A DNA stretch of 64,000 nt from an uncultured Cyclobacteriaceae bacterium. Lineage in GTDB: Bacteria > Bacteroidota > Bacteroidia > Cytophagales > Cyclobacteriaceae. Positions 37,246 through 47,188 of the stretch are shown piece after piece (within the stretch, counting starts at the first letter, position 1; each line of letters begins with the position of its first letter). A model generated the notes under the pieces. The model had not been told where the DNA came from, did no database searches, and worked only from the letters and a program-made list of their open reading frames with translations. The stretch covers positions 124,001 to 188,000 of the forward strand of contig CALSPM010000006.1 of assembly GCA_943788235.1 (NCBI GenBank). Reading direction: 5' to 3'. Position numbers and translations under genes: made by a program.

Positions 37246-38815
37246 TTGACTGATTCCAGGAAATTTGAGTTAGTGCTGAGTCCTGAGATCGCCCTGGATG
37301 ATCAAAATTTACGTGCTTTTTTGAAGGGCAAGGGTTGGCTCAGTGATGAACAGTATTTCTTGGTGGATCGCCGCTCTATTGATGCCCGAAAATTAAAAGT
37401 AAAAGTCAATATCAGCCTAACGATTTCAGCGGTGCCATTGCATCATGAATTTGTTGAGTACGAACCAGCCACAGAAACCGTTTCAAATGCACCAAAAGTC
37501 ATTATCGTGGGTGCCGGTCCGGCAGGGCTGTTCGCAGCCTTAAAAGCCATTGCCTTAGGATTTCAACCTATAGTCATTGAACGGGGCAAAGATGTGAGAG
37601 GACGTCGACGCGATCTTGCTGATGTCAACAAGAATGGAATTGTAAATCCTGAGAGCAATTATTGTTTTGGTGAAGGAGGAGCAGGAACGTATTCGGATGG
37701 TAAACTGTATACCCGAGCCACCAAGCGAGGTAACGTGCGCCGTATATTCGAGATACTGGTAGCACATGGTGCTCCTGAGGACATTCTGTTTGAAGCACAT
37801 CCGCATATTGGAACGAATAAGCTCCCCAAAATTGTTACCGCAATCCGTGAAACTATTGAAGCCTTGGGAGGAACGATTCACTTTAATACCCGAGTGGACA
37901 AGTTTATTATCGAAGATGGATCGATGGCGGGTGTGGTTACCCAAGAAGGACAATTACATCGGGGAGTAGGTGTGATCTTAGCCACGGGCCACTCAGCGAG
38001 AGACATTTTTAATCTATGTGTAGATCAGGGCATAAAGATAGCAGTCTAAACCTTTTGCTTTGGGCGTACGGGTAGAACATCCACAGGAACAAATTGATCA
38101 GATTCAATACCACTCCAAAGAGCGAGGGTTTTTGCCTGCGGCCAGCTATTCAATGGTACATCAGTCCAAATTGGCAGGTAAAGAAAGAGGCGTATTTTCA
38201 TTTTGTATGTGTCCTGGTGGATTCATAGTTCCAGCTGCAACCTCACCCGATGAGATTGTAGTAAATGGGATGAGCCCATCGAGACGAGACAGTAAATATG
38301 CTAATTCAGGTATTGTGGTGGCTATTGAAGACCAAGACTTAAAGGACTTTGATTTTTTGGGGCCTTTGGCGGGGATGGAGTTTCAAGCCAGTGTTGAAAA
38401 AAGGGCTTGGCAATCAGTAGGTAAGGGCCAAGTGGCCCCAGCACAAAGGTTAGAGGATTTCATTCGGGGGACTCATTCTCCCTCATTAAATGCATCTTCT
38501 TATCAACCAGGTTTGGAATCAGTAGATATGAGTACGATTTTACCTAAAATTATTAACGAGCGCCTGAAACAGGGATTTCGTTCTTTTGGTCGCAAAATGC
38601 AGGGATACTTAACCAACGAAGCTCAAATTATTGGGATTGAGAGCAGGACCTCTTCTCCGGTACGCATTCCTCGAGATAAAATGACATGTGAGCACCAAGA
38701 GGTCAAAAGATTATTTCCATGTGGTGAGGGGGCTGGTTATGCGGGTGGTATTGTGTCTGCTGCGATGGACGGTGAACGATGTATGGATCATTTGGCTCAG
38801 CTCTATCCCAAATAA
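37246..38815 (+). CDS. FAD-dependent oxidoreductase, COG2509-like (frameshifted in this sequence)
   Basis: Flavoprotein of the uncharacterised FAD-dependent dehydrogenase group. The N-terminal small domain (DSRKFELVLSPEIALDD) is followed by the dinucleotide motif VGAGPAGLFAALKA, CFGEGGAGTYSDGKLYTR and an ATGHSARD segment. The frame stops at 38047; deleting one base near 38042-38046 continues as SKPFALGVRVEHPQEQID. CMCPGGFIVPAA, GMSPSRRDSKYANSG and the C-terminal CGEGAGYAGGIVSAAMDG follow. After repair it has about 522 residues, normal for the group. The start appears to be TTG 37246, since no ATG fits the frame. The substrate is unknown. Confidence 0.85.
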
Positions 38816-38888
38816 CTTTTTTAAAGTAATAGCCCTAGGGTCTTTGACACCTTGGAGCCATGAAGGGCTTTATAAAAAATTAAAACTA

Positions 38889-40301
38889 CTAGTTCTTGTT
38901 TTTTGTAGGTAACAGGTCCTCTTGTTCATGGGGCATTTTGATATTTGATCTTAGTTTTCTTTTTTCCATATTCAAGAGTTGGGTGGGATCAAAGAGACTG
39001 GGCTCATCTTCGTAGATGACTCGCCATATTTTCCCTTTTTTAGATTCAGAGATATAGAGTGAGCCATCAGGCCCTTGTGATAAGCCCATAGGCCGGTATT
39101 TCGCATCCGACATTTGATGGATAACATCAATGTCTGCAAAACCATCTGCAAAAACTTCCCATTTACCTTTTGGGGCACCATTTTCAAAGGGTATAAAAGC
39201 GACTAAGTATCCAGCTTGTGGATAGGGTGCGCGGTTGGTGGATCCGTGTAATGCAACAAATGCACCGTTTTTATATCTTTCAGGGAATTGGTCTCCTGTA
39301 TAAAAGAGCAAATCGTTTGGTGCCCAATGCGCGGGCAGTGCTAAAATCGGATCTTTATATTTTTGGGTTTCTTTAACCCCATCACCACCATATTCAGGTG
39401 CTTGCATACGCTTATTTTTAAATGGATCATAATAACTATAGGGCCATCCGAAGTTATCATGAAGGGCTATCTCCATGAATTCTTCAGCAGGAAGGACCGC
39501 ATTTTGCCATGGGCTATAATTTGCGGAGTCATGACCGTGCAAATAATCTCTACCATGATTGAGTCCAAACAAACTATTCGTCTGATGGTTCCAAGACATA
39601 GCGACCATACTCCTGATACCGGTCGCATAAAGCTCACCATCTGTTTGAATTTGATTTAATTTATTTTCATCGAATCGCCAGATCCCTGCGAGTCCTCGGA
39701 GTTCAGGGCATGGAAAATATCCTTTGACTCCTTGCGTTTGATTTTCTGGAACTGTATTCCAATTTTCACACACATTGGTCATCCCACTGAATGTCACGTA
39801 CATATTACCTTTTTTATCAAAAGCCAATGACTTGGCGTTATGCCATCGTATGGGACCTCGATCGACCAAAATAATTTCGGGCTTACCTTCTGGAATTAAT
39901 TTAAAGGGGGTCAGTTTTTGTCGATAGATGACAAGTTCAGAGCTGAAGTACAAATACCCATTGTGAATTCGCATTTCGGTTGCGAAAGTACCGTCATTAC
40001 GATATTTACCAAATCTTTGAACGATATCGGCTTTGCCATCGCCATCGGTATCTCTTAAGGCAATATTTCCTTTATCTCCATTGGGTGTGCGGAGTTTAAC
40101 ATAAATATCACCATTATCGTTAACAGCTAAATGTCGAGTAGGTCCAATGCTGTCAACGACCACGACAGCACCAAAACCGTTTGGTAAAAAAAGGCCACCG
40201 TTGTCTTTATCAGTTTTAGGGACTACCCTGTCTTCTTTTTTGGAACAACTGGTTATGAATAAAAAAATAAAAAAGGCCATGCCATATTTAAGGTGTACCA
40301 T
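38889..40301 (-). CDS. Sorbosone/glucose dehydrogenase-like beta-propeller lipoprotein
   Basis: PQQ-dependent sugar dehydrogenase-like six-bladed propeller. The signal peptide has lipobox ITSC. Sequence signs are LPNGFGAVVVVD, RHLAVNDNGDIYV, RDTDGDGKAD, RWHNAKSLAFD (His typical of the active-site face), ATGIRSMVAMSWN, GLNHGRDYLHGHD and a final blade GLSQGPDGSLYISESKKGKIWRV. At 470 residues the size fits the family. Whether it keeps PQQ or enzymatic activity is not clear; many such Bacteroidota proteins are uncharacterised. It is transcribed divergently from the hypothetical gene at 40423, with a palindrome between them. Confidence 0.83.
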   Translation of the reverse strand: MVHLKYGMAFFIFLFITSCSKKEDRVVPKTDKDNGGLFLPNGFGAVVVVDSIGPTRHLAVNDNGDIYVKLRTPNGDKGNIALRDTDGDGKADIVQRFGKYRNDGTFATEMRIHNGYLYFSSELVIYRQKLTPFKLIPEGKPEIILVDRGPIRWHNAKSLAFDKKGNMYVTFSGMTNVCENWNTVPENQTQGVKGYFPCPELRGLAGIWRFDENKLNQIQTDGELYATGIRSMVAMSWNHQTNSLFGLNHGRDYLHGHDSANYSPWQNAVLPAEEFMEIALHDNFGWPYSYYDPFKNKRMQAPEYGGDGVKETQKYKDPILALPAHWAPNDLLFYTGDQFPERYKNGAFVALHGSTNRAPYPQAGYLVAFIPFENGAPKGKWEVFADGFADIDVIHQMSDAKYRPMGLSQGPDGSLYISESKKGKIWRVIYEDEPSLFDPTQLLNMEKRKLRSNIKMPHEQEDLLPTKNKN

Positions 40302-40321
40302 TTAATTTTAATTTTGTTTTG

Positions 40322-40340
40322 TTATCTTAAGCTAAGATAA
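40322..40340. promoter_or_regulatory. 19-base palindrome in a divergent promoter gap, candidate operator
   Basis: TTATCTTA and TAAGATAA are perfect inverted copies around AGC. The site lies 21 bases upstream of the sugar-dehydrogenase-like gene (minus) and about 83 bases upstream of the plus-strand hypothetical gene start. The symmetry and the position between two divergent genes suit a dimeric regulator, but no regulator gene is nearby. Confidence 0.42.
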
Positions 40341-40422
40341 GCTTTTCAACTTTTCAAAACATCACTTCATCATGAAGGGGCCTCAAATAAATGGCAACTT
40401 CATAGCTAGCCAACTTTATAAT

Positions 40423-41112
40423 ATGCAGAGATTATTTGTGTCTTTATTGCTTCTTTTCCCTTTGGTGGGATACACTCAAAATGAGAAGATTATTTGGGAA
40501 AATGTAAAACCTATTGAAGCCAATCGGTATGGAGAGGTGAAAGGTTCTCCTTTTCTATTTGAAACTTTCATTGAAGCTAAAATACTGACCAATAATAACC
40601 TATTAATCAATAATATTCCTTTGAATTTCAATGGGTATACCCATCAATTTGAAGCCTTCCATGATGATTTAACTTTCATACTAGAAGAAAAATACTTTGA
40701 AAGTTTTGAATTTATAACTCAAAAGTATGATCGATACTATGCCAATACGATGTCAGATACTACGGTCTTTATTTATGGATTAAACCCTGAAGTGCCTAAT
40801 AAATTTTATGTATTAATATATGAGGACCATGATCTTACTATTTTTAAAGACTTTAGAATAGAAAAAAGAGAAAGAGCAGTAGAGACTCCCGGTAAAACTG
40901 AATTATTTACTAGTTTTGAACCTTTTTTCACTTATTATGCTTTAATCAATGAAAAAAAGTTGTCCAGGTTCAAATTAAATAAAAAATCAGTGACAGGCTT
41001 ATTTGAAGAAAGCAAAGAGATGAGTCAATTCATCAAAAGCAATAAGCTTTCCTTGAAGTCTGAAAAAGACTTAAAGGAACTCCTTGAATTCAATAGTTCT
41101 ATCAATCCATAG
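40423..41112 (+). CDS. Secreted protein of unknown function
   Basis: I do not recognise this 229-residue protein. ATG 40423 is chosen because it gives a standard signal peptide (MQRLFVSLLLLFPLVGYTQ); an in-frame ATG at 40372 would add 17 unlikely residues. The mature part is rich in aromatic and acidic residues (DDLTFILEEKYFESFEF, FTSFEPFFTYYALI) and ends in a Lys/Glu-rich helix-like tail. The pattern suggests a periplasmic or surface protein of the kind common in Bacteroidota. Its 3' end overlaps the end of the convergent FAD/Fe-S oxidoreductase gene by 11 bases. Confidence 0.72.
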   Translation: MQRLFVSLLLLFPLVGYTQNEKIIWENVKPIEANRYGEVKGSPFLFETFIEAKILTNNNLLINNIPLNFNGYTHQFEAFHDDLTFILEEKYFESFEFITQKYDRYYANTMSDTTVFIYGLNPEVPNKFYVLIYEDHDLTIFKDFRIEKRERAVETPGKTELFTSFEPFFTYYALINEKKLSRFKLNKKSVTGLFEESKEMSQFIKSNKLSLKSEKDLKELLEFNSSINP

Positions 41113-44038
41113 GCACCAAAGCGTCATATAGAATAGCTATGGGATGTTTGGCAATCCTGCCCGTGCCATCTTTGATTTGATGGCGACAACTGGTACCAGC
41201 CGCCGCGATTTCTACTTCTTGAGGTTGATCTCTGACGGTAGGAAATAAGACCAATTCACCGATTTTCATAGACAGGGCATAATGCTCTTTTTCATACCCA
41301 AAAGATCCTGCCATTCCACAGCAACCCGAAGGAATCATGTGTACTTCATGACCCGAGGGAAGACTGAGTATTTTTTTGGTTGGGGTCATAGAAGATAAAG
41401 ATTTTTGATGACAATGCCCATGTACTTTAATCAATTTTTTATCTTCGTTAAAGCTTGAGGCTTTGATACGCCCTTTATCAATTTCATGACTGATAAATTC
41501 TTCAATGGTCATGACATGCTTGGCCAATTTTTTAGCTTTTTCTTGAAGTGCACCGCGGGTCAAAGAGAGGTATTCATCCCTAAAAGATAAAATAGTGGAG
41601 GGCTCAATACCCACAAGAGGTACTTCTTCAGTGATGATTTCAGAAAATAAAGCAACGTTTTTTTCAGCCAACTTCTTGGCTTCCTTGAGCATGCCTTTGG
41701 ACATAAAGCTGCGGCCACTTTCTGGATGGGATATGCGTCTCACCTGATATCCCAATCGATCCAGGAGGAGCATAGTTTTTTGCCCAATTTCTACATCATT
41801 ATATTCAGTAAACTCATCGCAAAACAAGTATACGATTTTTTTAGACCCATTATTCAGAGGCTTGAAATGGGTCTTAAGCCATTTCTTAAAAGTCAGAGAA
41901 CCTAAAGCAGGCATAGATCTTTCAAAGGCAAAGCCAGCAATGGCCTTGGCGACCCCCCCAGAAAATTTATTAGAAAAAATCAGCTGATAAGCCCAAGGGA
42001 TCTTTGAAGCTAAAGACATGGCCATCGTAAAATTACCTATAAGTCGATTTCTTAATGGAATGCCTTTGTCTTGATAGTATTGATATTGCCATTCACCTTT
42101 TAGTTTGGCCATATCTACATTTGAAGGGCACTCGGAACTGCAGCCTTTACAAGAGAGGCATAAATCCAAGACTTCTTTTATTTCGGGTCTTGAAAAAGGT
42201 TTTACCGTATCTGTTTTACTTAACATTTCACGCAAAATGTTCGCTCTGGCCCGCGTAGTATCTTTTTCGTCCTTGGTAGCTTGATAGCTCGGACACATAG
42301 TTCCTCCAGACAGTTCGGTCTTTCTGCAGTCACCCGAGCCATTACAAAGTTCTGTAGCCCTTACGATCCCTTGATTTTCACTAAAATCATACATGGTGTC
42401 AAATACGGGTGTTGGCTGATCAGGTACAAAACGAAGATCCGTGTCCATCGGAGGCGCATTCACAATTTTTCCGGGATTAAAAATATTATGGGGATCCCAC
42501 ATGTTTTTAACATCCTTACAGAGTTGATAATTATGCTCCCCAAGCATCTGTGGAATAAATTCACCTCTAAGTCTCCCATCGCCATGTTCACCAGAAAGGG
42601 ACCCATTGTAGGATTTTACCAAAATGGCAATTTCTTCTGCGATGGTTCTAAATTGTTTTTGCCCTTCCTTAGTTTTGAGGTTCAGAATAGGTCTTAGATG
42701 TAACTCGCCCGAACCCGCATGGGCATAATGTACGCTGTATAAATTATGCTTTGACAAAATCTTGTTAAAGTCGGCGATGTATTGCGGTAGTTCTTGGACT
42801 TGAACCGCGGTATCCTCAACGACAGGGGCAGCTTTAGCATCACCTACCACATTGGATAAGAGGCCTAACCCTGCTTTGCGTAGTCCCCAAACTTTTGAAA
42901 TATCCGAACCTTTAATCACTGGGAAAGCATATCCGAGCTGGGCCTCTTTCAAATCAGCAATCAGTGCCAGGGTATTTGCCTCCACTTCTTCCTCTGATTC
43001 GGCAATGAGTTCAACGACCAAAATGGCTTTGGGATCTCCTTGTACAAAAAATCTATTTTGCAAATACAGGGTATTTCGTTTGGTTGCCTCAAGGATGTAG
43101 TGGTCCATCAATTCGCAAGCGGTGGGATGATAGTTTAAGGCAATTAAATTGGCTTGAAGAGACTCATTAATTGTATGGTTGTGGATACAAATAAGTCGTT
43201 TATGATTCGGAGGTATTTTACTCAATTTTATTTTTGCCGCCGTAATAAAGGCCAAGGTACCTTCCGAACCAGCGATCAACGAAGCAAAGTTGAAAGGTTC
43301 TTGACTTTCTTTGTTGAAGGGCTTTTGTCGCAATAATAGATCAATCGCATAACCTGTATTTCTTCTTTGTATTTTAGGATCAGGATAGCCAGCCAAGATG
43401 TGTTCTTGATTTATTTTGTTCGATAACATTTCCCTGATACCTAGATAGATTTGTGTATGCAGATCTCCGCTGGTATCTAAGCCATTGCAATGAGCCAAAA
43501 ACCCATGTTCATCAAGGGCTCCAAAATAAGCTTCACTACCATCAGATAAGAGGGTTTTTACTTCAAGTAAATGCTCTCTTACACTTCCATAAACTACGGA
43601 ATTAGCACCACACGAATTATTACCGATCATACCTCCAATCATCGCCCTATTGGCTGTGGAGGTTTCAGGGGCAAAAAAGAGACCGAAATCTGCTAATTTT
43701 TTATTTAGATCATCCCGAACAATGCCAGGCTCTACCCATGCCCAACCCTCTTCTTCATTTATTTCTATGATTTTATTGAACTCTTTGGAGACATCTACGA
43801 TGATCCCACCACCTACGACTTGGCCTGCCAAAGAAGTCCCTGCTGTTCTTGGAATTAAACTGGTCTGCTGTTGCTGAGCAAATAAGATTAATGTTTTAAT
43901 GTCTTTCACATTAGCGGGAATAGCCACTCCTTGGGGAATTTCTCTGTAAGCGGAGGCATCTGTGGCGTAAATGCGTCGCGTTGCCTCATCGGTAAGTAGG
44001 GTTCCAGTTAATTGTTTTTGCAACGCTTCGAAATTCAT
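41102..44038 (-). CDS. Two-domain FAD/Fe-S oxidoreductase, YdiJ/D-lactate dehydrogenase-like
   Basis: Large 2-hydroxyacid dehydrogenase-like protein of 978 residues. The N-terminal half is a PCMH-type FAD domain (IPRTAGTSLAGQVVGGGIIVD) with an FAD-oxidase C-terminal domain (HYAHAGSGELHLRP, LSGEHGDGRLRGEF). The C-terminal half carries ferredoxin-type clusters (CNGSGDCR, then CLSCKGCSSECP) and CCG-type domains (HGHCHQKSL, SGCCGMAGSFGYE). This order equals a fusion of GlcD-like and GlcF-like proteins, as in E. coli YdiJ. Electrons from D-2-hydroxyacids would pass to the respiratory chain. It lies three bases after the nuclease-like gene on the same strand, so the two are probably co-transcribed. 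Confidence 0.92.
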   Translation of the reverse strand: MNFEALQKQLTGTLLTDEATRRIYATDASAYREIPQGVAIPANVKDIKTLILFAQQQQTSLIPRTAGTSLAGQVVGGGIIVDVSKEFNKIIEINEEEGWAWVEPGIVRDDLNKKLADFGLFFAPETSTANRAMIGGMIGNNSCGANSVVYGSVREHLLEVKTLLSDGSEAYFGALDEHGFLAHCNGLDTSGDLHTQIYLGIREMLSNKINQEHILAGYPDPKIQRRNTGYAIDLLLRQKPFNKESQEPFNFASLIAGSEGTLAFITAAKIKLSKIPPNHKRLICIHNHTINESLQANLIALNYHPTACELMDHYILEATKRNTLYLQNRFFVQGDPKAILVVELIAESEEEVEANTLALIADLKEAQLGYAFPVIKGSDISKVWGLRKAGLGLLSNVVGDAKAAPVVEDTAVQVQELPQYIADFNKILSKHNLYSVHYAHAGSGELHLRPILNLKTKEGQKQFRTIAEEIAILVKSYNGSLSGEHGDGRLRGEFIPQMLGEHNYQLCKDVKNMWDPHNIFNPGKIVNAPPMDTDLRFVPDQPTPVFDTMYDFSENQGIVRATELCNGSGDCRKTELSGGTMCPSYQATKDEKDTTRARANILREMLSKTDTVKPFSRPEIKEVLDLCLSCKGCSSECPSNVDMAKLKGEWQYQYYQDKGIPLRNRLIGNFTMAMSLASKIPWAYQLIFSNKFSGGVAKAIAGFAFERSMPALGSLTFKKWLKTHFKPLNNGSKKIVYLFCDEFTEYNDVEIGQKTMLLLDRLGYQVRRISHPESGRSFMSKGMLKEAKKLAEKNVALFSEIITEEVPLVGIEPSTILSFRDEYLSLTRGALQEKAKKLAKHVMTIEEFISHEIDKGRIKASSFNEDKKLIKVHGHCHQKSLSSMTPTKKILSLPSGHEVHMIPSGCCGMAGSFGYEKEHYALSMKIGELVLFPTVRDQPQEVEIAAAGTSCRHQIKDGTGRIAKHPIAILYDALVPMD

Positions 44039-44041
44039 TTT

Positions 44042-44896
44042 TTATTTTTTTGCTTCATCAAAAATAAAGTATGAGATCACGGGGAAATGATCTGAGGGAT
44101 AATGTTGTTCAATTAACTGCGAAATTATAGCAGTTTTGGTTGAAATGAGTTGTTCATTATGGAAAATAAAGTCGATTCGTCTATTTTCTTCGGGAGCGAT
44201 ATTAAATCCATTAAAAGTAGAAGTACCTCCAAAAAAATGGCGAGTGGAATACCGGCTATCAAGATATTGTTGAGTGATCCATTGAATGGGGGGCTCTTGC
44301 TCGAGGGCATTGAAATCACCCATTAAAATGGCAGGATGGTTTTGTTTATTGATCCGTGCCATTTCGTTGAGGATCAATTCCGAAGAGGCCAATCTAGCCG
44401 TTATTCCCAAATGATCAAAATGGGTATTGAACACCCAAAACTCATTTTTACCATTACTAAAACAAGCATAAGTACAGATTCTTGGCAATGCGGCATCCCA
44501 ATCTTTTGACGGAATTTTGGGTGTTTTGGAGAGCCAAAATGTACCCGTTTGTTTAGGTGTTAGAATTTCTTTTTTATAAAAAAGGGCACAATATTCTCCT
44601 TTTTTTCCCCCGTCATCTCGGCCCACCCCAAGATATTCATAATCCTTTAAAGCGGTTTTAATATATTTAATTTGGTGCAAAAGGCCTTCTTGAATACCTA
44701 AGACGTCGGGTGCATAAAAGCGGATTTGATCTGTTAGTATTTTTTTTCTATAATTCCATTGATCTAGGCCATCATTTGGGCTATCATATCGAATATTATA
44801 GGTCATTACTGATAGGTTTTCTTGAGCGAAAATTAGGCATGTAATGCTTTGAAAAAGTAGCCAAAAAACAATTTTTATTAAATGGTTATTTATCAT
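44042..44896 (-). CDS. Endonuclease/exonuclease/phosphatase-family protein, secreted
   Basis: Metal-dependent phosphodiesterase or nuclease fold. The ATG at 44896 is chosen because it yields a signal peptide (IVFWLLFQSITCLIFAQ); longer in-frame starts add a non-typical basic tail. Conserved parts are MTYNIRYDSPNDG (metal and Asn), GIQEGL (metal Glu), NTHFDHLG, LMGDFNA and YPSDHFPVI (catalytic His). At 284 residues it is a single domain. Exported members of this family can act on nucleic acids, sugar phosphates or phosphoinositides, so the substrate is open. Confidence 0.88.
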   Translation of the reverse strand: MINNHLIKIVFWLLFQSITCLIFAQENLSVMTYNIRYDSPNDGLDQWNYRKKILTDQIRFYAPDVLGIQEGLLHQIKYIKTALKDYEYLGVGRDDGGKKGEYCALFYKKEILTPKQTGTFWLSKTPKIPSKDWDAALPRICTYACFSNGKNEFWVFNTHFDHLGITARLASSELILNEMARINKQNHPAILMGDFNALEQEPPIQWITQQYLDSRYSTRHFFGGTSTFNGFNIAPEENRRIDFIFHNEQLISTKTAIISQLIEQHYPSDHFPVISYFIFDEAKK

Positions 44897-44991
44897 CTTT
44901 AAAGGGAGTCGTTTTGAATTATATTTAGGTAATTTAAGTGTAATGGGGAGGAGCCGCAAGACCCTTTTTAAAAATTATTCTTTGGAGGGAA

Positions 44992-45018
44992 GTTTTTATC
45001 ATCTGAAGCTATAAAAAC
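44992..45018. repeat. Inverted repeat in the 44897-45171 gap
   Basis: GTTTTTAT and ATAAAAAC form an 8-base stem with an 11-base loop in the 275-base divergent gap between the nuclease-like gene and the acyltransferase. It is AT-rich and may be a chance hairpin or a regulatory site. The rest of this gap, the longest in the window, shows no recognisable gene or RNA. Confidence 0.25.
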
Positions 45019-45171
45019 CATTTTATCATATCGTTCAGGTATCCTTGCCAGATAAGATTGGAAATTCATATTTTTGTAATATGGTTTGAGTTCTTACCTT
45101 TTAATAAAGTGTACAGGTGAGTACAACAAATACCAAGGTTCAGATAATAGGGGATATAACGAAAAAGGGGT

Positions 45172-46224
45172 ATGGTCAAAAGATTAGTATATCAAGTAGT
45201 GAGATATTATTGTCGCTTTGTTGTCCGTATATTCTTTGGAAAAGTAGAGATTATTGGTAAGGACAATATTCCAAAGGATCAGCCAGTTATTTATTCTTCC
45301 AATCATCAAAATGCATTTATGGATGCTTTGATTATTGGAGGGTTATCACCAAAAACTACTTATTCTGTTACTCGATCGGATGTGTTTAAGAAAAAGTATG
45401 AATGGTTTATGGATGCTATTAACATGATTCCTATTTATCGGATTAGAGATGGGTTTAGTCAATTGGCCAAAAACGAAGAAACCTTCAGAAAAATAAATAG
45501 GTGTTTGTCTCAAGGACATGCGTTAACGATTTTTTCAGAGGGGAATCATGGCAATGATTTTTTCTTACGTCGCTTATCTAAAGGGAGTTCGAGAATGGCA
45601 CTTGAGGCACAAGAAAAAATGGGTCATTTAGACCTTCAAATCATACCGATTGGGCTAAATTATTTCCATCATCAAAGACCTTTGCATAAAATTTCTATTG
45701 TTTATGGTCAACCTATATTTGTGAAGGATTTCATACCGCTCTATCTTGGGCAAAAAGCCAAAGGGGTCAATCAAATGAAGAAGGCTATTGAGCGGGGTAT
45801 GCGTGCCTGTCTATTGATTCCCAAAGAGAGTTCGGCCTATCTAGAAGAAAGAGATCGTATTAACCGACATAATGAATCACGTCCATTTGAGCAATTAAGA
45901 GAAGGCATCCCATTGGGAGAAGGATTAAAATCATTAGGGAAGCCCAATAAAATTTTATGTGGGGTAGGCAAATGTTTAGGTATTTTTAACTTTGGTCCCT
46001 TATGGTTGCTTCAATCTATTTTATCAGATATAAAAGATATTGTTTTTTATGGCTCAATGAAATGGGTCTTAACCATGTTCATCTTCCCCATTTGGTTTTT
46101 GCTCGTCTTAGGGGTAAGCTCTTTATTATTCGATGTTCAAGTGGGATTGATAATTACATTACTATCAATTTTAATGCTTTATTTGAGGCAATATCTGATT
46201 AAATTGTCTAATCTGCCTCATTAA
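45172..46224 (+). CDS. 1-acyl-glycerol-3-phosphate acyltransferase-like protein
   Basis: PlsC-family acyltransferase of phospholipid synthesis. The catalytic NHxxxxD motif is NHQNAFMD, and the substrate-binding motif is FSEGNHG, with Ser where many members have Pro. IIPIGLNY is the later conserved block. Two hydrophobic segments near the C-terminus (MFIFPIWFLLVLGVSSLL and the following stretch) suggest membrane anchoring. At 350 residues it is longer than minimal PlsC enzymes, consistent with the larger Bacteroidota type. The acyl acceptor could be lysophosphatidate or an ornithine/glycine-type lipid. Its stop codon overlaps the stop of the convergent downstream gene. Confidence 0.88.
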   Translation: MVKRLVYQVVRYYCRFVVRIFFGKVEIIGKDNIPKDQPVIYSSNHQNAFMDALIIGGLSPKTTYSVTRSDVFKKKYEWFMDAINMIPIYRIRDGFSQLAKNEETFRKINRCLSQGHALTIFSEGNHGNDFFLRRLSKGSSRMALEAQEKMGHLDLQIIPIGLNYFHHQRPLHKISIVYGQPIFVKDFIPLYLGQKAKGVNQMKKAIERGMRACLLIPKESSAYLEERDRINRHNESRPFEQLREGIPLGEGLKSLGKPNKILCGVGKCLGIFNFGPLWLLQSILSDIKDIVFYGSMKWVLTMFIFPIWFLLVLGVSSLLFDVQVGLIITLLSILMLYLRQYLIKLSNLPH

Positions 46225-47054
46225 AGCTTACGACTGTCATAAATCAATACCCCTTTTTCATTCCATTCTCTTAAAATAGTAGGAGGTGTCCCTTTTTGAA
46301 AAGGCTCTTTTGGATATTTTATTTCCCGCTTAGATCTTTTATTTTCGTAATATTCTCGCCATAATCCTATTTTTTCATCGAACATATATTCGCCCGTAGA
46401 GGCCACATTACCATTGGAATGAAAGGCATAATAAGTGCCTTGTCGGTCTCCAAAATGGATAGGGATCACTTCTCTTAGGTTTTCACGTCTGAGATCATAA
46501 AATCTCAATAATGATTGTTGTGTCCATCCTTTCCAATAGATTTCTTTATCTTGTAGGATATCATTTCGATCAAAACGTACCCACCGCATGTGTTTTTTTC
46601 CTTTGTAATAAAATCCTTTTTCTATGATCTCATCATTAAGTTTTTTGATATATTTCCCGTGAAGTAAGCCAATTTTTTGACCTTCTTTAATCTTTCTGGA
46701 ATTAACGATACGCTTTTTTTTTCGATCGAAATAATAAAAATTCTGATCAAATAAACTGGGATTCTCAAAATCTTTGTCTTTTAAAAAATAAAATAACTCC
46801 GAAGTAGTATTTCTTCCCCTGGTTGTTTTAACAAAACCTTTTTTTCCTTTAATACCATAATAGACCTTAGGATTTGGCTTTTTTTTCTTTTTGGTCTCAG
46901 GGACAAGATCAGGATCTTCCTCTGCTTTGAGATCTTTGAGCGCGATGGTCAAAGGCGTTTCATAAGCCACTTTAAATAGGTCAATGATGGCAGCTTCTTG
47001 ACCCATTAAAGGGAGTAAGGTGATTAGGCAAAAGCTATAAAGCAGGGGTTTCAT
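46221..47054 (-). CDS. YwqK/MORN-like repeat protein, secreted
   Basis: Exported protein of 277 residues with a signal peptide (SFCLITLLPLMGQ). After a lysine-rich linker (ETKKKKKPNPK) come repeated short strands of the MORN/YwqK type (KKGFVKTTRG, GLLHGKYIKKL, EKGFYYKGKKHMRW, YAFHSNGNVASTGEYMFDEK, GLWREYYENKRSKREI). Such repeats form an extended beta-meander; the family is often named after an antitoxin, but no toxin is next to it. Function is unknown. It follows htpG on the same strand after 134 bases. Confidence 0.75.
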   Translation of the reverse strand: MKPLLYSFCLITLLPLMGQEAAIIDLFKVAYETPLTIALKDLKAEEDPDLVPETKKKKKPNPKVYYGIKGKKGFVKTTRGRNTTSELFYFLKDKDFENPSLFDQNFYYFDRKKKRIVNSRKIKEGQKIGLLHGKYIKKLNDEIIEKGFYYKGKKHMRWVRFDRNDILQDKEIYWKGWTQQSLLRFYDLRRENLREVIPIHFGDRQGTYYAFHSNGNVASTGEYMFDEKIGLWREYYENKRSKREIKYPKEPFQKGTPPTILREWNEKGVLIYDSRKL

Positions 47055-47188
47055 GTTGTATTAACACAAAACAGTTTCAAAAAATTGTCATACGCCGCTG
47101 GAAGCCATAAAAAAATGGAGACACTGATCGATTGCTTCATGATTGCTTTAATAAAGACATGACCTAGCAATTCCCTTTAGTAAACATT

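Noticed and set aside
24339-38815. Programmed frameshifting in susC, aroC or the symporter
   Set aside because: Eight sites in unrelated genes with different runs and both shift directions do not look like programmed events; consensus error is simpler.
46221-47054. Toxin-antitoxin system, from the YwqK antitoxin name
   Set aside because: The protein has a signal peptide and no toxin gene is adjacent; the family name is not evidence of such a function.
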